A stretch of 64,000 nt of DNA from an uncultured Brevibacillus sp. (GCF_947502445.1 NZ_CANMZW010000016.1:50576-114575); one strand, 5' to 3'. Numbered from the stretch's first letter, positions 9,517 through 19,142 are shown. Notes: generated by a model not told the origin, from the sequence alone. Translations and numbers: made by a program.

Positions 9517-11187
9517 ATGACGAAAACACAAACTATTCAGCAAATGATTCAATCGTATTCTGGTACCGAGCTGCATACAAAGGGCTGGGTGCAGGAAGCG
9601 GCGCTGCGAATGCTGTTAAATAACCTGAATCCTGATGTAGCAGAGCGAACCGATGACCTGGTCGTATACGGGGGAATCGGCAAGGCGGCACGCAACTGGG
9701 AATGCTTCGATGCTATTGTCGAAACATTGAAAAACTTGGAGAGCGACGAGACGTTATTGATCCAATCCGGCAAGCCGGTGGCGGTATTTAAATCACATAC
9801 AGATGCACCGCGAGTTCTGTTGGCAAACTCCAATCTCGTTCCTGCGTGGGCGAATTGGGAGCATTTCCACGAGCTCGACAAAAAGGGTCTGATGATGTAC
9901 GGGCAAATGACCGCTGGAAGCTGGATTTACATCGGCAGCCAAGGCATTGTACAAGGGACATATGAGACTTTTGCAGAATGTGCGAGACAGCATTTTGAGG
10001 GAACGCTCGCAGGGACGATTACAGTTACAGCTGGTCTGGGTGGTATGGGCGGAGCACAGCCGCTTGCAGTGTCCCTCAATGGCGGTGTAAGCATCAATAT
10101 TGAGGTAGATCGCACACGAATCCAGCGTCGATTGGACACGAGATATTTGGATGAGATGACCGAAAGTCTGGATGAGGCCATCCGTCTGGCAGAAGCGGCG
10201 AAGCGTGAGAAAAAAGGCATCTCTATCGGCTTGTTAGGAAATGCGGCAGAAGTATTGAAAGAGATGCTGGCACGCAATTTTATCCCGGATGTTTTGACAG
10301 ATCAAACCTCCTCGCATGATCCTCTGAATGGCTATATCCCGGTTGGTATGAGCCTGAAGGAAGCAGCGCAGCTGAGGGGCAGTGATCCAAAAGAGTATGA
10401 AGCTCGTTCGAAAGCAAGCATTGCCGAGCACGTTCGCGCCATGCTCGCTCTGCAAGAAAAGGGAGCGATCACGTTTGACTACGGAAATAACATCCGTCAG
10501 GTGGCGAAAAACGAAGGGGTAGAGGAAGCATTCCGCTTTCCAGGCTTTGTACCAGCCTATATTCGTCCGCAATTTTGCGAGGGCAAGGGGCCATTCCGCT
10601 GGGTAGCGCTCTCCGGTGATCCTGAGGATATTTACAAAACAGATGAGGTTATCCTGCGCGAGTTTTCGTATAATACGCATTTGTGTAACTGGATTCGGAT
10701 GGCACAAGAACGCATTCAGTTCCAGGGACTGCCTTCGCGCATTTGCTGGCTGGGCTATGGGGAGCGGGCACGTTTTGGTCAAATCATCAATGACATGGTG
10801 GCACGTGGCGAATTGAAGGCACCGATTGTCATCGGACGCGATCATCTCGATTCCGGGTCGGTTGCATCGCCGAACCGCGAGACAGAAGCGATGAAGGATG
10901 GCAGCGACGCAGTAGCAGACTGGCCGATCCTCAATGCAATGGTCAATGCAGTAGGTGGCGCAAGCTGGGTTTCTGTTCACCATGGAGGCGGTGTAGGAAT
11001 GGGCTACTCCTTGCATGCAGGGATGGTCATCGTTGCTGACGGTACGCCAGAAGCAGCACGTCGCCTGGAGCGCGTATTGACTACTGATCCTGGAATGGGC
11101 ATCGTTCGTCACGTGGATGCCGGCTACGATCTGGCTATTCAGACCGCCAAGGAAAAAGGCGTTCATATTCCAATGATGAAGGAGTAA
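9517..11187 (+). CDS. hutU: Urocanate hydratase
   Basis: The protein is 556 residues, the normal family length. It contains [11 protein letters not shown], the NAD-binding [15 protein letters not shown] stretch, and the conserved [11 protein letters not shown] and [11 protein letters not shown] segments. It converts urocanate to imidazolonepropionate, the second step of histidine degradation, in the cytoplasm. ATG 9517 follows AGGTGG; an in-frame GTG at 9508 with GGAGA upstream is an alternative. It is the first gene of hutU-hutI-hutG. The histidase gene hutH and the regulator hutP are not in the window. Confidence 0.97.
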   Translation: MTKTQTIQQMIQSYSGTELHTKGWVQEAALRMLLNNLNPDVAERTDDLVVYGGIGKAARNWECFDAIVETLKNLESDETLLIQSGKPVAVFKSHTDAPRVLLANSNLVPAWANWEHFHELDKKGLMMYGQMTAGSWIYIGSQGIVQGTYETFAECARQHFEGTLAGTITVTAGLGGMGGAQPLAVSLNGGVSINIEVDRTRIQRRLDTRYLDEMTESLDEAIRLAEAAKREKKGISIGLLGNAAEVLKEMLARNFIPDVLTDQTSSHDPLNGYIPVGMSLKEAAQLRGSDPKEYEARSKASIAEHVRAMLALQEKGAITFDYGNNIRQVAKNEGVEEAFRFPGFVPAYIRPQFCEGKGPFRWVALSGDPEDIYKTDEVILREFSYNTHLCNWIRMAQERIQFQGLPSRICWLGYGERARFGQIINDMVARGELKAPIVIGRDHLDSGSVASPNRETEAMKDGSDAVADWPILNAMVNAVGGASWVSVHHGGGVGMGYSLHAGMVIVADGTPEAARRLERVLTTDPGMGIVRHVDAGYDLAIQTAKEKGVHIPMMKE

Positions 11188-11192
11188 GAGCC

Positions 11193-12467
11193 ATGACCAA
11201 ACCTGTATGGATTCGCCATGCCAGCCAGCTCGCTACACTGGCTGGCGGTTCAAAGGCACCTGTAGTCGGTGAGCGGATGAATGAGCTGTCTATTATTGAA
11301 AACGGAAGTGTCTGGCTGGAAGAGGGAGTCATCCAGCGAGTCGGGACCGATGAGGAGCTGGCAGAGGTGTACGATGAGCGTGCTCATGAGGCACAAATCA
11401 TCGACGCCACAGGGAAGCTTGTTACTCCCGGTCTGGTTGATCCGCATACGCATCTGGTACATGCGGGCAGCAGGCAAAACGAATTCAATATGCGGCTAAA
11501 TGGCGCTACTTATATGGAAATCATGAACAACGGCGGAGGGATTCACTCCACGACGGCAGCGACCAGAGAGGCGACTCATGAAGAGCTGTTTGCTCAAAGC
11601 AAGCGCAGACTGGATCAGTTTCTGCTGCATGGTGTGACAACCGTCGAGGCAAAAAGCGGGTATGGACTGACTCTTGCTGATGAAATCAAGCAGCTGGAGG
11701 TAGCTAAACAGCTGCACGAGGCACATCCAATTGATATTGTCAGCACCTTCATGGGCGCTCATGCCGTTCCGCGTGAATATCGCGAGGACCCGGAAGCATT
11801 TATCGAGCTGGTAATCAATGAGATGATTCCCGAGGTGGCGAGACGCCAGCTAGCAGAGTTTAATGACGTTTTTTGCGAGCGTGGTGTATTTACCCCGGAG
11901 CAGTCCAAGCGAATTCTCGAAGCAGGGGCAAAGCATGGTTTGCGCCCGAAAATTCATGCGGACGAAATCGAGCCGTATGAAGGAGCGGAGATGGCAGCAA
12001 CGATTGGGGCTGTATCCGCCGACCATCTATTGCGTGCATCAGATCGCGGGATTCAGATGATGGCAGAGGCAGGTGTAATCGCTGTGCTGCTGCCAGGGAC
12101 TGCTTTCTTCCTGATGGCGGAGTCGGCAAATGGACGAAAAATGATTGACGCGGGTGTAGCGGTAGCGATTTCGACCGATTGCAATCCAGGTTCTTCTCCG
12201 ACAGTATCGCTGCCACTGATTATGAATTTGGGCTGCCTGAAAATGGGAATGACACCTGCGGAAGTATTGACAGCAGCTACGATTAATGCCGCCCATGCCA
12301 TTCGCCGCGCCCACGAAATAGGCAGTATTGAAGCAGGTAAAAAAGCCGATGTCACGATCTTTGATGTGCCTGACTTTATGACGCTGCAATATCGCTATGG
12401 CATCAATCATGTCGATACGGTAGTGAAAAACGGAGCTGTCGTAGCCATGGGAGGGAGATTGGCGTGA
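11193..12467 (+). CDS. hutI: Imidazolonepropionase
   Basis: A 424-residue amidohydrolase with the metal-binding DPHTHLVHAGSR motif and the downstream metal or catalytic segments HADEIEP and STDCNPGSSPT. It opens the imidazolone ring to N-formimino-L-glutamate, step 3 of the Hut pathway. The gene begins 5 bases after hutU, and its stop overlaps the GTG start of hutG by four bases, which implies translational coupling. Confidence 0.97.
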   Translation: MTKPVWIRHASQLATLAGGSKAPVVGERMNELSIIENGSVWLEEGVIQRVGTDEELAEVYDERAHEAQIIDATGKLVTPGLVDPHTHLVHAGSRQNEFNMRLNGATYMEIMNNGGGIHSTTAATREATHEELFAQSKRRLDQFLLHGVTTVEAKSGYGLTLADEIKQLEVAKQLHEAHPIDIVSTFMGAHAVPREYREDPEAFIELVINEMIPEVARRQLAEFNDVFCERGVFTPEQSKRILEAGAKHGLRPKIHADEIEPYEGAEMAATIGAVSADHLLRASDRGIQMMAEAGVIAVLLPGTAFFLMAESANGRKMIDAGVAVAISTDCNPGSSPTVSLPLIMNLGCLKMGMTPAEVLTAATINAAHAIRRAHEIGSIEAGKKADVTIFDVPDFMTLQYRYGINHVDTVVKNGAVVAMGGRLA

Positions 12468-13468
12468 GCGGCTATCCATATCCACTGTTAAAACCGCCGA
12501 GCTTTGCCTGGGATAGAAGCTACGCCCCAGCCGAGCCAAAAGTAAACGAATGGATTACTACGCTGGAAGTCAGCAATGCGGCTAGTACAGACTGGTCCGC
12601 ATACGATGTGGCGATTCTTGGCGTGCCGCTATCCCGCTCCTCCATTTCCGCTTCTGCGGCGAGCGAAAATCCGGATGCGATGCGACGCGCCTGGAAGTAC
12701 TTCACCACGTACAACCTCGACCATGATGTAGATTTGTCTGATCTGCGTGTAGTCGATCTCGGGGATGTGCGCCAGCATGTGACGGACATCGCCGAGTGTC
12801 ATCGAAACATTCGCGAAGCGATGGGGCAGATGCGCACGCACCATCCTGAGGTGCTGCCGCTGATGATGGGTGGCGATCATTCCATCACGGCGATGCTGAT
12901 CAAAGGCTACAAGGATGCCCATCCAGAACAGCGAGTCGGAATTCTGCAGCTCGATACACATTTTGACCTGCGTGACTTAGCAGATAACGGACCGTCAAAT
13001 GGGACTCCCATTCGCAATTTGATTGAGAGCGGGACCATTCGGGCAGAGGATGTACACAACATCGGGCTGCACGGCTTTTTCAATGCCCGTTCGCTCAAAA
13101 CGTATGCAGATGAAACAGGTGTGCGTTATACGACCCTTCGCCAAGCACGAAAAAAGGGTGTGGGTGAAACGGTAGTAGCAGCCCTTGAGCAGCTGGGACA
13201 ACAGGTAGATACGATTTACTTCACTGTGGATATGGATGTACTAGACAGCAGCTACGGACCGGGTGTCCCGGCTTCTACGCCTGGCGGGATGCACAGTGAT
13301 GAATTGTTTGAAGCGGTTTATGCAGCGGGTCTTTACCCCAAAGTAAAAGCGATGGACATTGTCTGCCTCGATCCGTTCAAGGATCAACGAGAAGCAACAG
13401 TCAAGACTGCTGTCCATGTCATGCTCTCCTTTTTAACGGGGTATCACCAGCGCGTCCATGAAAAGTAA
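12464..13468 (+). CDS. hutG: Formimidoylglutamase (arginase/ureohydrolase family)
   Basis: A 334-residue ureohydrolase. The binuclear Mn site is visible in GGDHSITA, QLDTHFDLRD and VDMDVLDSSYGPG, together with GLYPKVKAMDIVCLDP near the end. It hydrolyses formiminoglutamate to glutamate and formamide, the last Hut step. The GTG start overlaps the hutI stop (GTGA). A strong terminator follows, closing the three-gene operon. Confidence 0.95.
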   Translation: MSGYPYPLLKPPSFAWDRSYAPAEPKVNEWITTLEVSNAASTDWSAYDVAILGVPLSRSSISASAASENPDAMRRAWKYFTTYNLDHDVDLSDLRVVDLGDVRQHVTDIAECHRNIREAMGQMRTHHPEVLPLMMGGDHSITAMLIKGYKDAHPEQRVGILQLDTHFDLRDLADNGPSNGTPIRNLIESGTIRAEDVHNIGLHGFFNARSLKTYADETGVRYTTLRQARKKGVGETVVAALEQLGQQVDTIYFTVDMDVLDSSYGPGVPASTPGGMHSDELFEAVYAAGLYPKVKAMDIVCLDPFKDQREATVKTAVHVMLSFLTGYHQRVHEK

Positions 13469-13480
13469 CCAAGGAATCTG

Positions 13481-13510
13481 AAAAACTGCCTGTAAAAGGG
13501 CAGTTTTTTT
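13481..13510 (+). terminator. Terminator of the hut operon
   Basis: AAACTGCC pairs with GGGCAGTTT (one mispair), followed by a T7 run. Confidence 0.85.
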
Positions 13511-13627
13511 GTCATTTCTGTCTCGCTGTGGATTCGATTGACAAATAAAATATTCAGTAATACCATACAGGAATTGTAATAGGTAATCCGAAAAGAAAAG
13601 GTATCTGTGTACAAAGGGGAACGAAGA

Positions 13628-14506
13628 ATGGAACAGAATAGCGAAAACGAAGGATCAGTTTTAGCGAAAAGTCGTGATGGCTTACGGGGAGATTGCGAGC
13701 AGTGCTTTGGCTTGTGCTGCGTGGCCTTGCCGTTTGCTGCTTCCGTAGACTTTGCCATAGACAAGGTAGCCGGTCAGCCCTGTCATAACTTGCAAGCGGA
13801 CTTTCGCTGTGGTGTGCATACAACCCTGCGGCAGATCGGCTTTCGTGGCTGTACGGTCTACGATTGCTTTGGGGCGGGACAAAAGGTGTCACAGGTAACT
13901 TATGGGGGGAAAGACTGGAGGGAGGCACCAGGATCGGCGAAGCAAATGTACGAGGTATTCCCGATCATGTGGCAGCTCCATGAACTGCTCTGGTACTTGT
14001 CTGAAGCGCTTATGCGAGAAGAAGCGTGTCCAATACACGGTGAGCTGAGTCAGGCGCACGCCAAGACTGAGCAATACTCGCAGCTTCCTCCAGAATCTCT
14101 GCTAAAAGTTGACGTGGCTGCTCACCGGGCAGAAGTCAATGTCCTGTTGCTGAGGACCAGCGAGCTCGTGCGCGATGAAGCCCGCAGGCAGCACAAAGGT
14201 CAGCTCGGACGTCAAAAAAACTACGGGCGAGGGGCAGACTTGATAGGGGCCAAGCTCAAAGGGGCAGATCTGCGGTACACCAATTTACGAGGTGCCTATA
14301 TGATTGCTGCTGACCTCAGAGGAGCGAACCTACGCGTAGCTGATCTCATCGGAGCGGATTTTCGAGATACAGATATCAGGGGCGCAGATCTTACGGGAAG
14401 CCTTTTTCTCACGCAAGCACAGCTTAATGCGGCAAAAGGAGATGCAAGCACCAAGCTCCCATTATCACTTGCTCGTCCAGCACATTGGACTGACAATGGG
14501 AAGTGA
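13628..14506 (+). CDS. Pentapeptide-repeat protein with N-terminal Cys cluster
   Basis: A 292-residue protein in two parts. The N-terminal part has GDCEQCFGLCCVALPF, a CxxC-x3-CC pattern resembling metal-binding YkgJ-type clusters. More Cys residues follow at FRCGVH, FRGCTVYDCFG and EEACPIHG. The C-terminal part (about 205-275) is a run of A(D/N)LxG pentapeptide repeats (GADLIGAKLKGADLRYTNL), which fold as a right-handed quadrilateral helix. AAAGGGG lies 7 bases before ATG 13628. The function is unknown. Related repeat proteins mimic DNA or bind targets such as gyrase, but nothing here shows that. Confidence 0.85.
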   Translation: MEQNSENEGSVLAKSRDGLRGDCEQCFGLCCVALPFAASVDFAIDKVAGQPCHNLQADFRCGVHTTLRQIGFRGCTVYDCFGAGQKVSQVTYGGKDWREAPGSAKQMYEVFPIMWQLHELLWYLSEALMREEACPIHGELSQAHAKTEQYSQLPPESLLKVDVAAHRAEVNVLLLRTSELVRDEARRQHKGQLGRQKNYGRGADLIGAKLKGADLRYTNLRGAYMIAADLRGANLRVADLIGADFRDTDIRGADLTGSLFLTQAQLNAAKGDASTKLPLSLARPAHWTDNGK

Positions 14507-14569
14507 CTGGCCCCAAAATATGGTATGATGAACATACGACAATGATCTCAAGAAATCGAGGTGTCTGCC

Positions 14570-15208
14570 ATGACTGGTTTCGGAATATTCCGCGAAGTGA
14601 TCTCGTCTGAGAGCGAGCTTCGAGAAATGTATGGAGAACCAAGCAAGCTAGTCCAGAACAAGGCCATTGCACAAATGGATAGTCATGTTCGTAACTTTAT
14701 CGGACAAGCGCCTTTTCTCATTATCGCAACGGCGGATGCAGAGGGAAAATGCGATGCTTCCCCGCGTGGAGATGCTTCGGGCTTTGTGCATATCATCGAT
14801 GACAACCATCTCGTCATTCCAGAGCGTCCAGGAAACAAACGTATGGATTCGATCTCCAATATTTTATCCAATCCGCAGATCGGTCTCATTTTTATGATTC
14901 CAACACTAGAAGAAACATTGCGAATCAATGGACGTGCCTGCATTATTCGCGATGCTGAGCTGCTGGAGAAGATGGCGGTAAAAGGGAGGGTGCCAACGAT
15001 CGGAATCGGAGTGCAGGTCGAAGAGTGCTTTATGCATTGTGCCAAAGCATTCATGCGCTCGGGTCTATGGAAGCCGGAGTCGTGGCCTGAAGCAGGAACT
15101 ACTCCGAATGTATCGCAAATTTTGGCAGACCATGTGAAGCTGCCGGGAATAACGGCAAAAGAAGTAGCAGAAGGCTTGGAAGATAGCTACAAGAACCGTC
15201 TTTACTAG
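14570..15208 (+). CDS. PPOX-class FMN-dependent flavoprotein (MSMEG_1061-like)
   Basis: A 212-residue pyridoxamine-5'-phosphate-oxidase-fold protein. The split-barrel core includes APFLIIATADAEGKCDASPRGD, the strand and FMN-phosphate region of this subfamily, and NPQIGLIFMIP. GLWKPESWP closes the domain. Such proteins bind FMN or F420 and reduce or oxidise small molecules; the substrate is unknown. ATG 14570 follows GAGGTG. A TATGAT -10 at 14524 suggests its own promoter. Confidence 0.85.
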   Translation: MTGFGIFREVISSESELREMYGEPSKLVQNKAIAQMDSHVRNFIGQAPFLIIATADAEGKCDASPRGDASGFVHIIDDNHLVIPERPGNKRMDSISNILSNPQIGLIFMIPTLEETLRINGRACIIRDAELLEKMAVKGRVPTIGIGVQVEECFMHCAKAFMRSGLWKPESWPEAGTTPNVSQILADHVKLPGITAKEVAEGLEDSYKNRLY

Positions 15209-15335
15209 ATTTGATAGAAGGGAAGCAATGGCAGTGCCAAAGGACTTGGCATAGCCAGGTTTTCTAAGCTACGTAATCTATGCTAAAATTTGATAGGTAC
15301 GTACATAAAATCAGCGTTAGTCGGGAGGAGATCGG

Positions 15336-16160
15336 ATGGCAACACATATCACAGATTGCTCGGTATTGAATAACGGCGTCAAAATGCCGTGGCTTGGCCT
15401 GGGTGTTTGGAAAGCAAAGGAAGGCAATGAAACAGTGGCAGTCCGCTCTGCTATTGAAGCAGGTTACCGTAGCGTAGACACGGCAGCGGTCTATGGGAAT
15501 GAAGAAGGTGTAGCCGAAGGAATCCGCCAATCCGGAATCGATCGCGATCAGTTGTTCATCACGACCAAGGTGTGGAATGCAGATCAAGGTTATGAGACAA
15601 CGCTGAAGGCTTTTGATACCAGTATGAAAAAGCTGGGGCTCGATACGCTGGACCTGTACCTCGTTCACTGGCCGGTAAAAGGCAAGTTCGTAGATACGTG
15701 GAAGGCAATGGAGAAGCTGTATCGCGACGGATATGTTCGTGCGATCGGCGTCAGCAATTTCAACATCCATCACCTGGAGGAATTGCGCCAGAACAGCGAA
15801 ATCACACCTGTGGTCAATCAGGTGGAATATCACCCATTGCTTACCCAAAAAGAGCTGCTTGCTTACTGCCAGGAGCGTCAAATCCAGCTCGAAGCATGGA
15901 GCCCGCTGATGCAAGGAAATCTGGACCATCCACTGCTGGTGGAATTGGGACAAAAATATGGCAAGTCTCCAGCTCAAATCGTCATTCGCTGGGACTTGGA
16001 CAATAAGGTAGTGACCATTCCTAAATCCATTACACCTGAGCGCATTCGTCAGAACGCTGATGTGTTTGATTTCACGCTTAGCGCAGAGGATGCAGAGAAA
16101 ATCAGTGCTTTGAATGAAAATAAGCGAATTGGACCAGACCCGGACAATTTCGATTTCTAG
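15336..16160 (+). CDS. Aldo/keto reductase
   Basis: A 274-residue (alpha/beta)8 NADPH-dependent reductase. The catalytic tetrad is visible as Asp in GYRSVDTAAVYGNE, Tyr in the same motif, Lys in FITTKVWN and His in LVHWPVKG. The NADPH-binding tail is IPKSITPERIRQNADVFDF. It is close to the YvgN/YtbE group that reduces glyoxals and short aldehydes. GGGAGGAG precedes the ATG and a terminator follows, so it is monocistronic. Confidence 0.94.
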   Translation: MATHITDCSVLNNGVKMPWLGLGVWKAKEGNETVAVRSAIEAGYRSVDTAAVYGNEEGVAEGIRQSGIDRDQLFITTKVWNADQGYETTLKAFDTSMKKLGLDTLDLYLVHWPVKGKFVDTWKAMEKLYRDGYVRAIGVSNFNIHHLEELRQNSEITPVVNQVEYHPLLTQKELLAYCQERQIQLEAWSPLMQGNLDHPLLVELGQKYGKSPAQIVIRWDLDNKVVTIPKSITPERIRQNADVFDFTLSAEDAEKISALNENKRIGPDPDNFDF

Positions 16161-16180
16161 GAACAGCAGATAAAAGGGAA

Positions 16181-16215
16181 AAGGGAAGCCGCTTTGGACG
16201 GCTACCCTTTTTTTT
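16181..16215 (+). terminator. Terminator after aldo/keto reductase
   Basis: AAGGGaAGCCG pairs with CGGCTaCCCTT around a 7-base loop, with a T-run of eight or more. Confidence 0.88.
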
Positions 16216-16246
16216 ACAGAGTGAAGTGTGGTTTTGCCACAGGCAT

Positions 16247-16978
16247 TTATTTGCGATAGTTGACGATAGTATGATACATGGTTTTGTCAGCCAGCTTGAG
16301 AAAGAGCGTGATGTCTGGCCGCAGGTTTGCTTCAATAATCCAAACCTTGCCGCTTGAATCGATGCCCATATCCAGTCCAAAAACGCGTTGCTTGGTATAG
16401 TAGCCGGCTAGCCGATGTGCTGCAAGCAGGGCGACCCGTCGCAAGCGAGCCATGATGGCTGCCCCCGAGGCGCCTTTGATCGTGGAACGGCGGATGGCGG
16501 TAGCGAGAGGAAGAACACTGCCGCCACTTCTTTTTACATTGGTGATGATATAGCCCCTGCCTGCTACTTTTGCGAGCATGCCGGTTACTACCCAAGCGTC
16601 GCCGAGCTTTCTTTGTACCATAACCCTTACATCAAAGGGAGAGCCACTGATGCGTGCCAACGAGATTCCTCGTTGAACCAAGTAACTTGATTTGATGTTT
16701 TTGCGTAAATAACGGTAGGTTTCTTTTTTGCCATGTGTGGTGCGGCGGTTGGCCCCTCGCTGGACGCGGTACTTGCTGTGACTGCGACCTGTAACCAGGA
16801 TGACGCCGGCTCCTCCGAGTCCAGAGGCGGGCTTAGCGATCACTTTTTTGTATCGGTCCAGGAATTCGTACAGCGAACGCTTGGAAAAACGGCGAGTATT
16901 TGGCAAAGTACCTGCCAATGGAGAGCTTTTACGCAACACTTCATACTTCGTCAGCTTGGATTCACTTTTTTTCGCCAC
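16247..16978 (-). CDS. YheC/YheD-family ATP-grasp protein, spore-coat associated type
   Basis: A 243-residue protein beginning at GTG. It holds an ATP-grasp core: KKVIAKPASGLGGAGVILV (phosphate-loop-like strand), SYLVQRGISLARI, PFDVRVMVQRK and the Mg-binding FGLDMGIDSSGKVWIIEANLRPD. YheC/D proteins are made in sporulation and associate with the endospore coat; their ligase substrate is not known. It is shorter than typical members (about 350-450 residues) because the N-terminal domain is absent. A second, fuller member of the family lies at 54408 inside the recombinase element. Confidence 0.85.
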   Translation of the reverse strand: MAKKSESKLTKYEVLRKSSPLAGTLPNTRRFSKRSLYEFLDRYKKVIAKPASGLGGAGVILVTGRSHSKYRVQRGANRRTTHGKKETYRYLRKNIKSSYLVQRGISLARISGSPFDVRVMVQRKLGDAWVVTGMLAKVAGRGYIITNVKRSGGSVLPLATAIRRSTIKGASGAAIMARLRRVALLAAHRLAGYYTKQRVFGLDMGIDSSGKVWIIEANLRPDITLFLKLADKTMYHTIVNYRK

Positions 16979-17116
16979 TTGAGGTCATTCCCCCAATCGT
17001 GATGTGAAACAAGAACGCTCTTTTACCAATGTACGCCCTGTTCGTTTCAGCGCTTGTGGGAATGTCATCCTCAGAAAAAAATAGGTAGGATTTGTATTCT
17101 CTTTGCGGATTCACTC

Positions 17117-17144
17117 TTTACTATGCTTTATTTTTTCGTATACT
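17117..17144 (+). promoter_or_regulatory. Predicted promoter of the IclR-family gene
   Basis: TTTACT, 16-base spacer, TATACT. A 17-bp palindrome starts about 9 bases after the likely transcription start. Confidence 0.5.
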
Positions 17145-17160
17145 GAAAAGTAGCATATTT

Positions 17161-17177
17161 GTTTCATCAGATGAAAC
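17161..17177. promoter_or_regulatory. 17-bp palindromic operator, copy 1 (IclR leader)
   Basis: GTTTCATC-A-GATGAAAC is a perfect palindrome with 8-base arms, placed between the promoter and the start codon of the IclR-type gene. The identical 17 bases occur in the aconitase leader at 30683. The position suits autorepression. That IclR is the binder is inferred. Confidence 0.7.
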
Positions 17178-17212
17178 AGACGGATTCATTCAGGAAGCAG
17201 GTGTAATAACAG

Positions 17213-17956
17213 ATGGAAGAACAAAAAGCGAACGTTCGAGCCGTCGAACGGGCTTTGGATATCCTGCTCTGTTTTACGGATTCCACGGACTTAGGGCTAA
17301 GTGAGATTTCCAGCCGACTCTCCCTGCATAAAAGCACTGTGCATCGATTATTGGCAACGTTGGAAAACAAAGGATTTCTCATCCGGGATATCGAAACGGA
17401 GAAATATCGCTTAGGTTTTCGGATTTGGGAGCTATCGGCAAATTTAACTCATAACGACGACCCTGCAACATTGCTTTTGCCAGAGATGGAACGGCTGCGG
17501 GATTTGGTAGAAGAAACAATCAGTTTGTATGTACGTGATGGAAGTGAGCGGATACGTATACAGGCTGTACAAAGCAAGCAGCCCATTCGCAGAGTGGCGC
17601 CAATTGGTGCGCGCATGCCACTCGCAGTAGGGGCCTCAAGCAAGGTGCTGGTAGCGTATGCTGAGCCATATTTCTTGCAGGAGCTGCTAAATGATCAAGA
17701 CTGGCCGGATTTTGTCAATAAAGAAGTCTATGTCGAGCAGCTGACTCAAATCAAGCAGCAAGGCTTTGCAACGAGTGTAGAAGAGCGGGAGCTGGGGACG
17801 GCGGCAGTTGCTGCTCCCATTTTTAACCGGAATGGACAATTAGTGGCTTCGATTGCAGCTTCGGGGCCATCGAATCGTCTCACCCCGGAAAAAATGAGCG
17901 ATTACGCGCCTTATATTATGGAGGCAGCGTACCGCATGGGAAAAATGATGAAATAA
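17213..17956 (+). CDS. IclR-family transcriptional regulator
   Basis: A 247-residue regulator. A winged helix-turn-helix at about 8-65 (AVERALDILLCFTDSTDLGLSEISSRLSLHKSTVHRLLATLENKGFL) is followed by the IclR effector-binding GAF-like domain (about 75-245: LRDLVEETISLYVRDG, GARMPLAVGASSKVLVA, ELGTAAVAAPIFNRNG). Members bind small carboxylates or sugars. The palindrome in its own leader recurs before the aconitase gene 13 kb away, so a tricarboxylate-related ligand is a reasonable guess only. A bidirectional terminator follows. Confidence 0.93.
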   Translation: MEEQKANVRAVERALDILLCFTDSTDLGLSEISSRLSLHKSTVHRLLATLENKGFLIRDIETEKYRLGFRIWELSANLTHNDDPATLLLPEMERLRDLVEETISLYVRDGSERIRIQAVQSKQPIRRVAPIGARMPLAVGASSKVLVAYAEPYFLQELLNDQDWPDFVNKEVYVEQLTQIKQQGFATSVEERELGTAAVAAPIFNRNGQLVASIAASGPSNRLTPEKMSDYAPYIMEAAYRMGKMMK

Positions 17957-17960
17957 AAGC

Positions 17961-18001
17961 AAGCCAACGCTCCCGGATTGTCGGGCGTGTTGGCTTTTTT
18001 T
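17961..18001. terminator. Bidirectional terminator between convergent genes
   Basis: GCCAAC..CCCG pairs with CGGG..GTTGGC, followed by a T7 run, between the IclR gene and the convergent glycosyltransferase. Confidence 0.8.
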
Positions 18002-18005
18002 ACGT

Positions 18006-19142
18006 CTAGGTTGCACGCTGCCCGATTACATACTCATGCTGCAATGTAGCCCAAAATGATTGCACGGCATTATCGGCGAGGAAGCGTTCACCGCGAGTAG
18101 ACACGTAGCGACTCATTTCCTCATAAAAAAATGGATCGCAAAGCTTCTCGTATTGCTCGGCAATGTCGTACGCGTCCAGGACAAACAGGGGGTAGTTTTC
18201 CCCGAGCAAAGCCTCGTTCCCAATCGTGCGTGTAGTCAGGACAGGAACTCCGAGTGCCATGTACTCCAGTATACGCGACAAGTAGGAATGAGACGGGTTT
18301 TGATCACTCGTTGTGTCGTAAAGCAAGGCGATGCCAATGCCGCTCCTCAGGATCAGCTTCTTGGTTGCCCACATTGATTTTTGTCCATGATCCACAACTC
18401 CCGGGGTACGCAGCAGCGCTTTTGCCTGCTTCTGATATTTGCCTACGATGGATGGATACAGAACACGCAGCTTTGCCTTTGGATGATTTTTGCGGATGAG
18501 GTGAATCGCCTTAGTAGCCACACCGAGCCCGTAGCGAGGACGGATGACGCCTGCCAAAATGAGATCGAGGTGATCAGTAGAAGGTCGTCCATACAGGGAG
18601 TCCCTTGGTGGTTCAACAAACTGGGGGAGAACCTGAATTTTGCGGTCGAGCTCCTGGCTGGAGTAATTGCCTTTTTGAAGCTGATAGGTTCGGTAGCGAT
18701 TGGCATTGGGCTCTGTCTGGAAAAAAACGAGCCGTGCATACTTGAAGATACGGTTGAGTCTGCGCATGATGTACGGATCGTTCAAATTGTATTGAACCGC
18801 AAGAAACAACAGCTTCGAGCCTAGAGCAGGCCTTTTATCCAAAAGCTTGATTGCATCGTTACGTCCACGGATGAAGATATAATCGTACCTTTTCTTTTGA
18901 TCGCGACGAATGATGTCATCGATCGGATGATTAGACTTGTAAAACTGGACGTGCTGAAACGTAAAACCACCCATTCCATTACGGAACTGGAAGGGGAGTA
19001 CGCAGTCTAAAGAATATTGCTCCCGCTCGTGTGCTGGCAGCTGTGCCACTTTTCGGTCAAGTGCCCGTAGCAGAATAAAAAACTGCAGAACATTCCCCTT
19101 TGGCTTAAATTCGATGAGATTGCAAAAAAAACAAATTCTCAT
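18006..19142 (-). CDS. Glycosyltransferase, GT-B (GT4-like)
   Basis: A 378-residue protein with two Rossmann halves. The N-terminal half starts MRICFFCNLIEFKPKGNVLQ. The C-terminal half contains LILAGVIRPRYGLGVATKAI (sugar-nucleotide domain start), LRVLYPS, and the GT4-type donor-binding stretch SYLSRILEYMALGVPVLTT with EYMALGVPV. It probably transfers a sugar from a nucleotide donor to a surface or spore glycan. Acceptor and donor are unknown. It stands alone between a convergent IclR gene and a divergent TetR gene. Confidence 0.85.
   Translation of the reverse strand: MRICFFCNLIEFKPKGNVLQFFILLRALDRKVAQLPAHEREQYSLDCVLPFQFRNGMGGFTFQHVQFYKSNHPIDDIIRRDQKKRYDYIFIRGRNDAIKLLDKRPALGSKLLFLAVQYNLNDPYIMRRLNRIFKYARLVFFQTEPNANRYRTYQLQKGNYSSQELDRKIQVLPQFVEPPRDSLYGRPSTDHLDLILAGVIRPRYGLGVATKAIHLIRKNHPKAKLRVLYPSIVGKYQKQAKALLRTPGVVDHGQKSMWATKKLILRSGIGIALLYDTTSDQNPSHSYLSRILEYMALGVPVLTTRTIGNEALLGENYPLFVLDAYDIAEQYEKLCDPFFYEEMSRYVSTRGERFLADNAVQSFWATLQHEYVIGQRAT

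Noticed and set aside
10234..11166. Minus-strand frame of 310 codons opposite hutU
   Set aside because: Shadow of hutU, with no ribosome-binding site and Cys/His-rich artefactual composition.
15236..15253. GCCAA-N5-TTGGC hairpin after the PPOX gene as a terminator
   Set aside because: Short stem and no T-run; may be chance.
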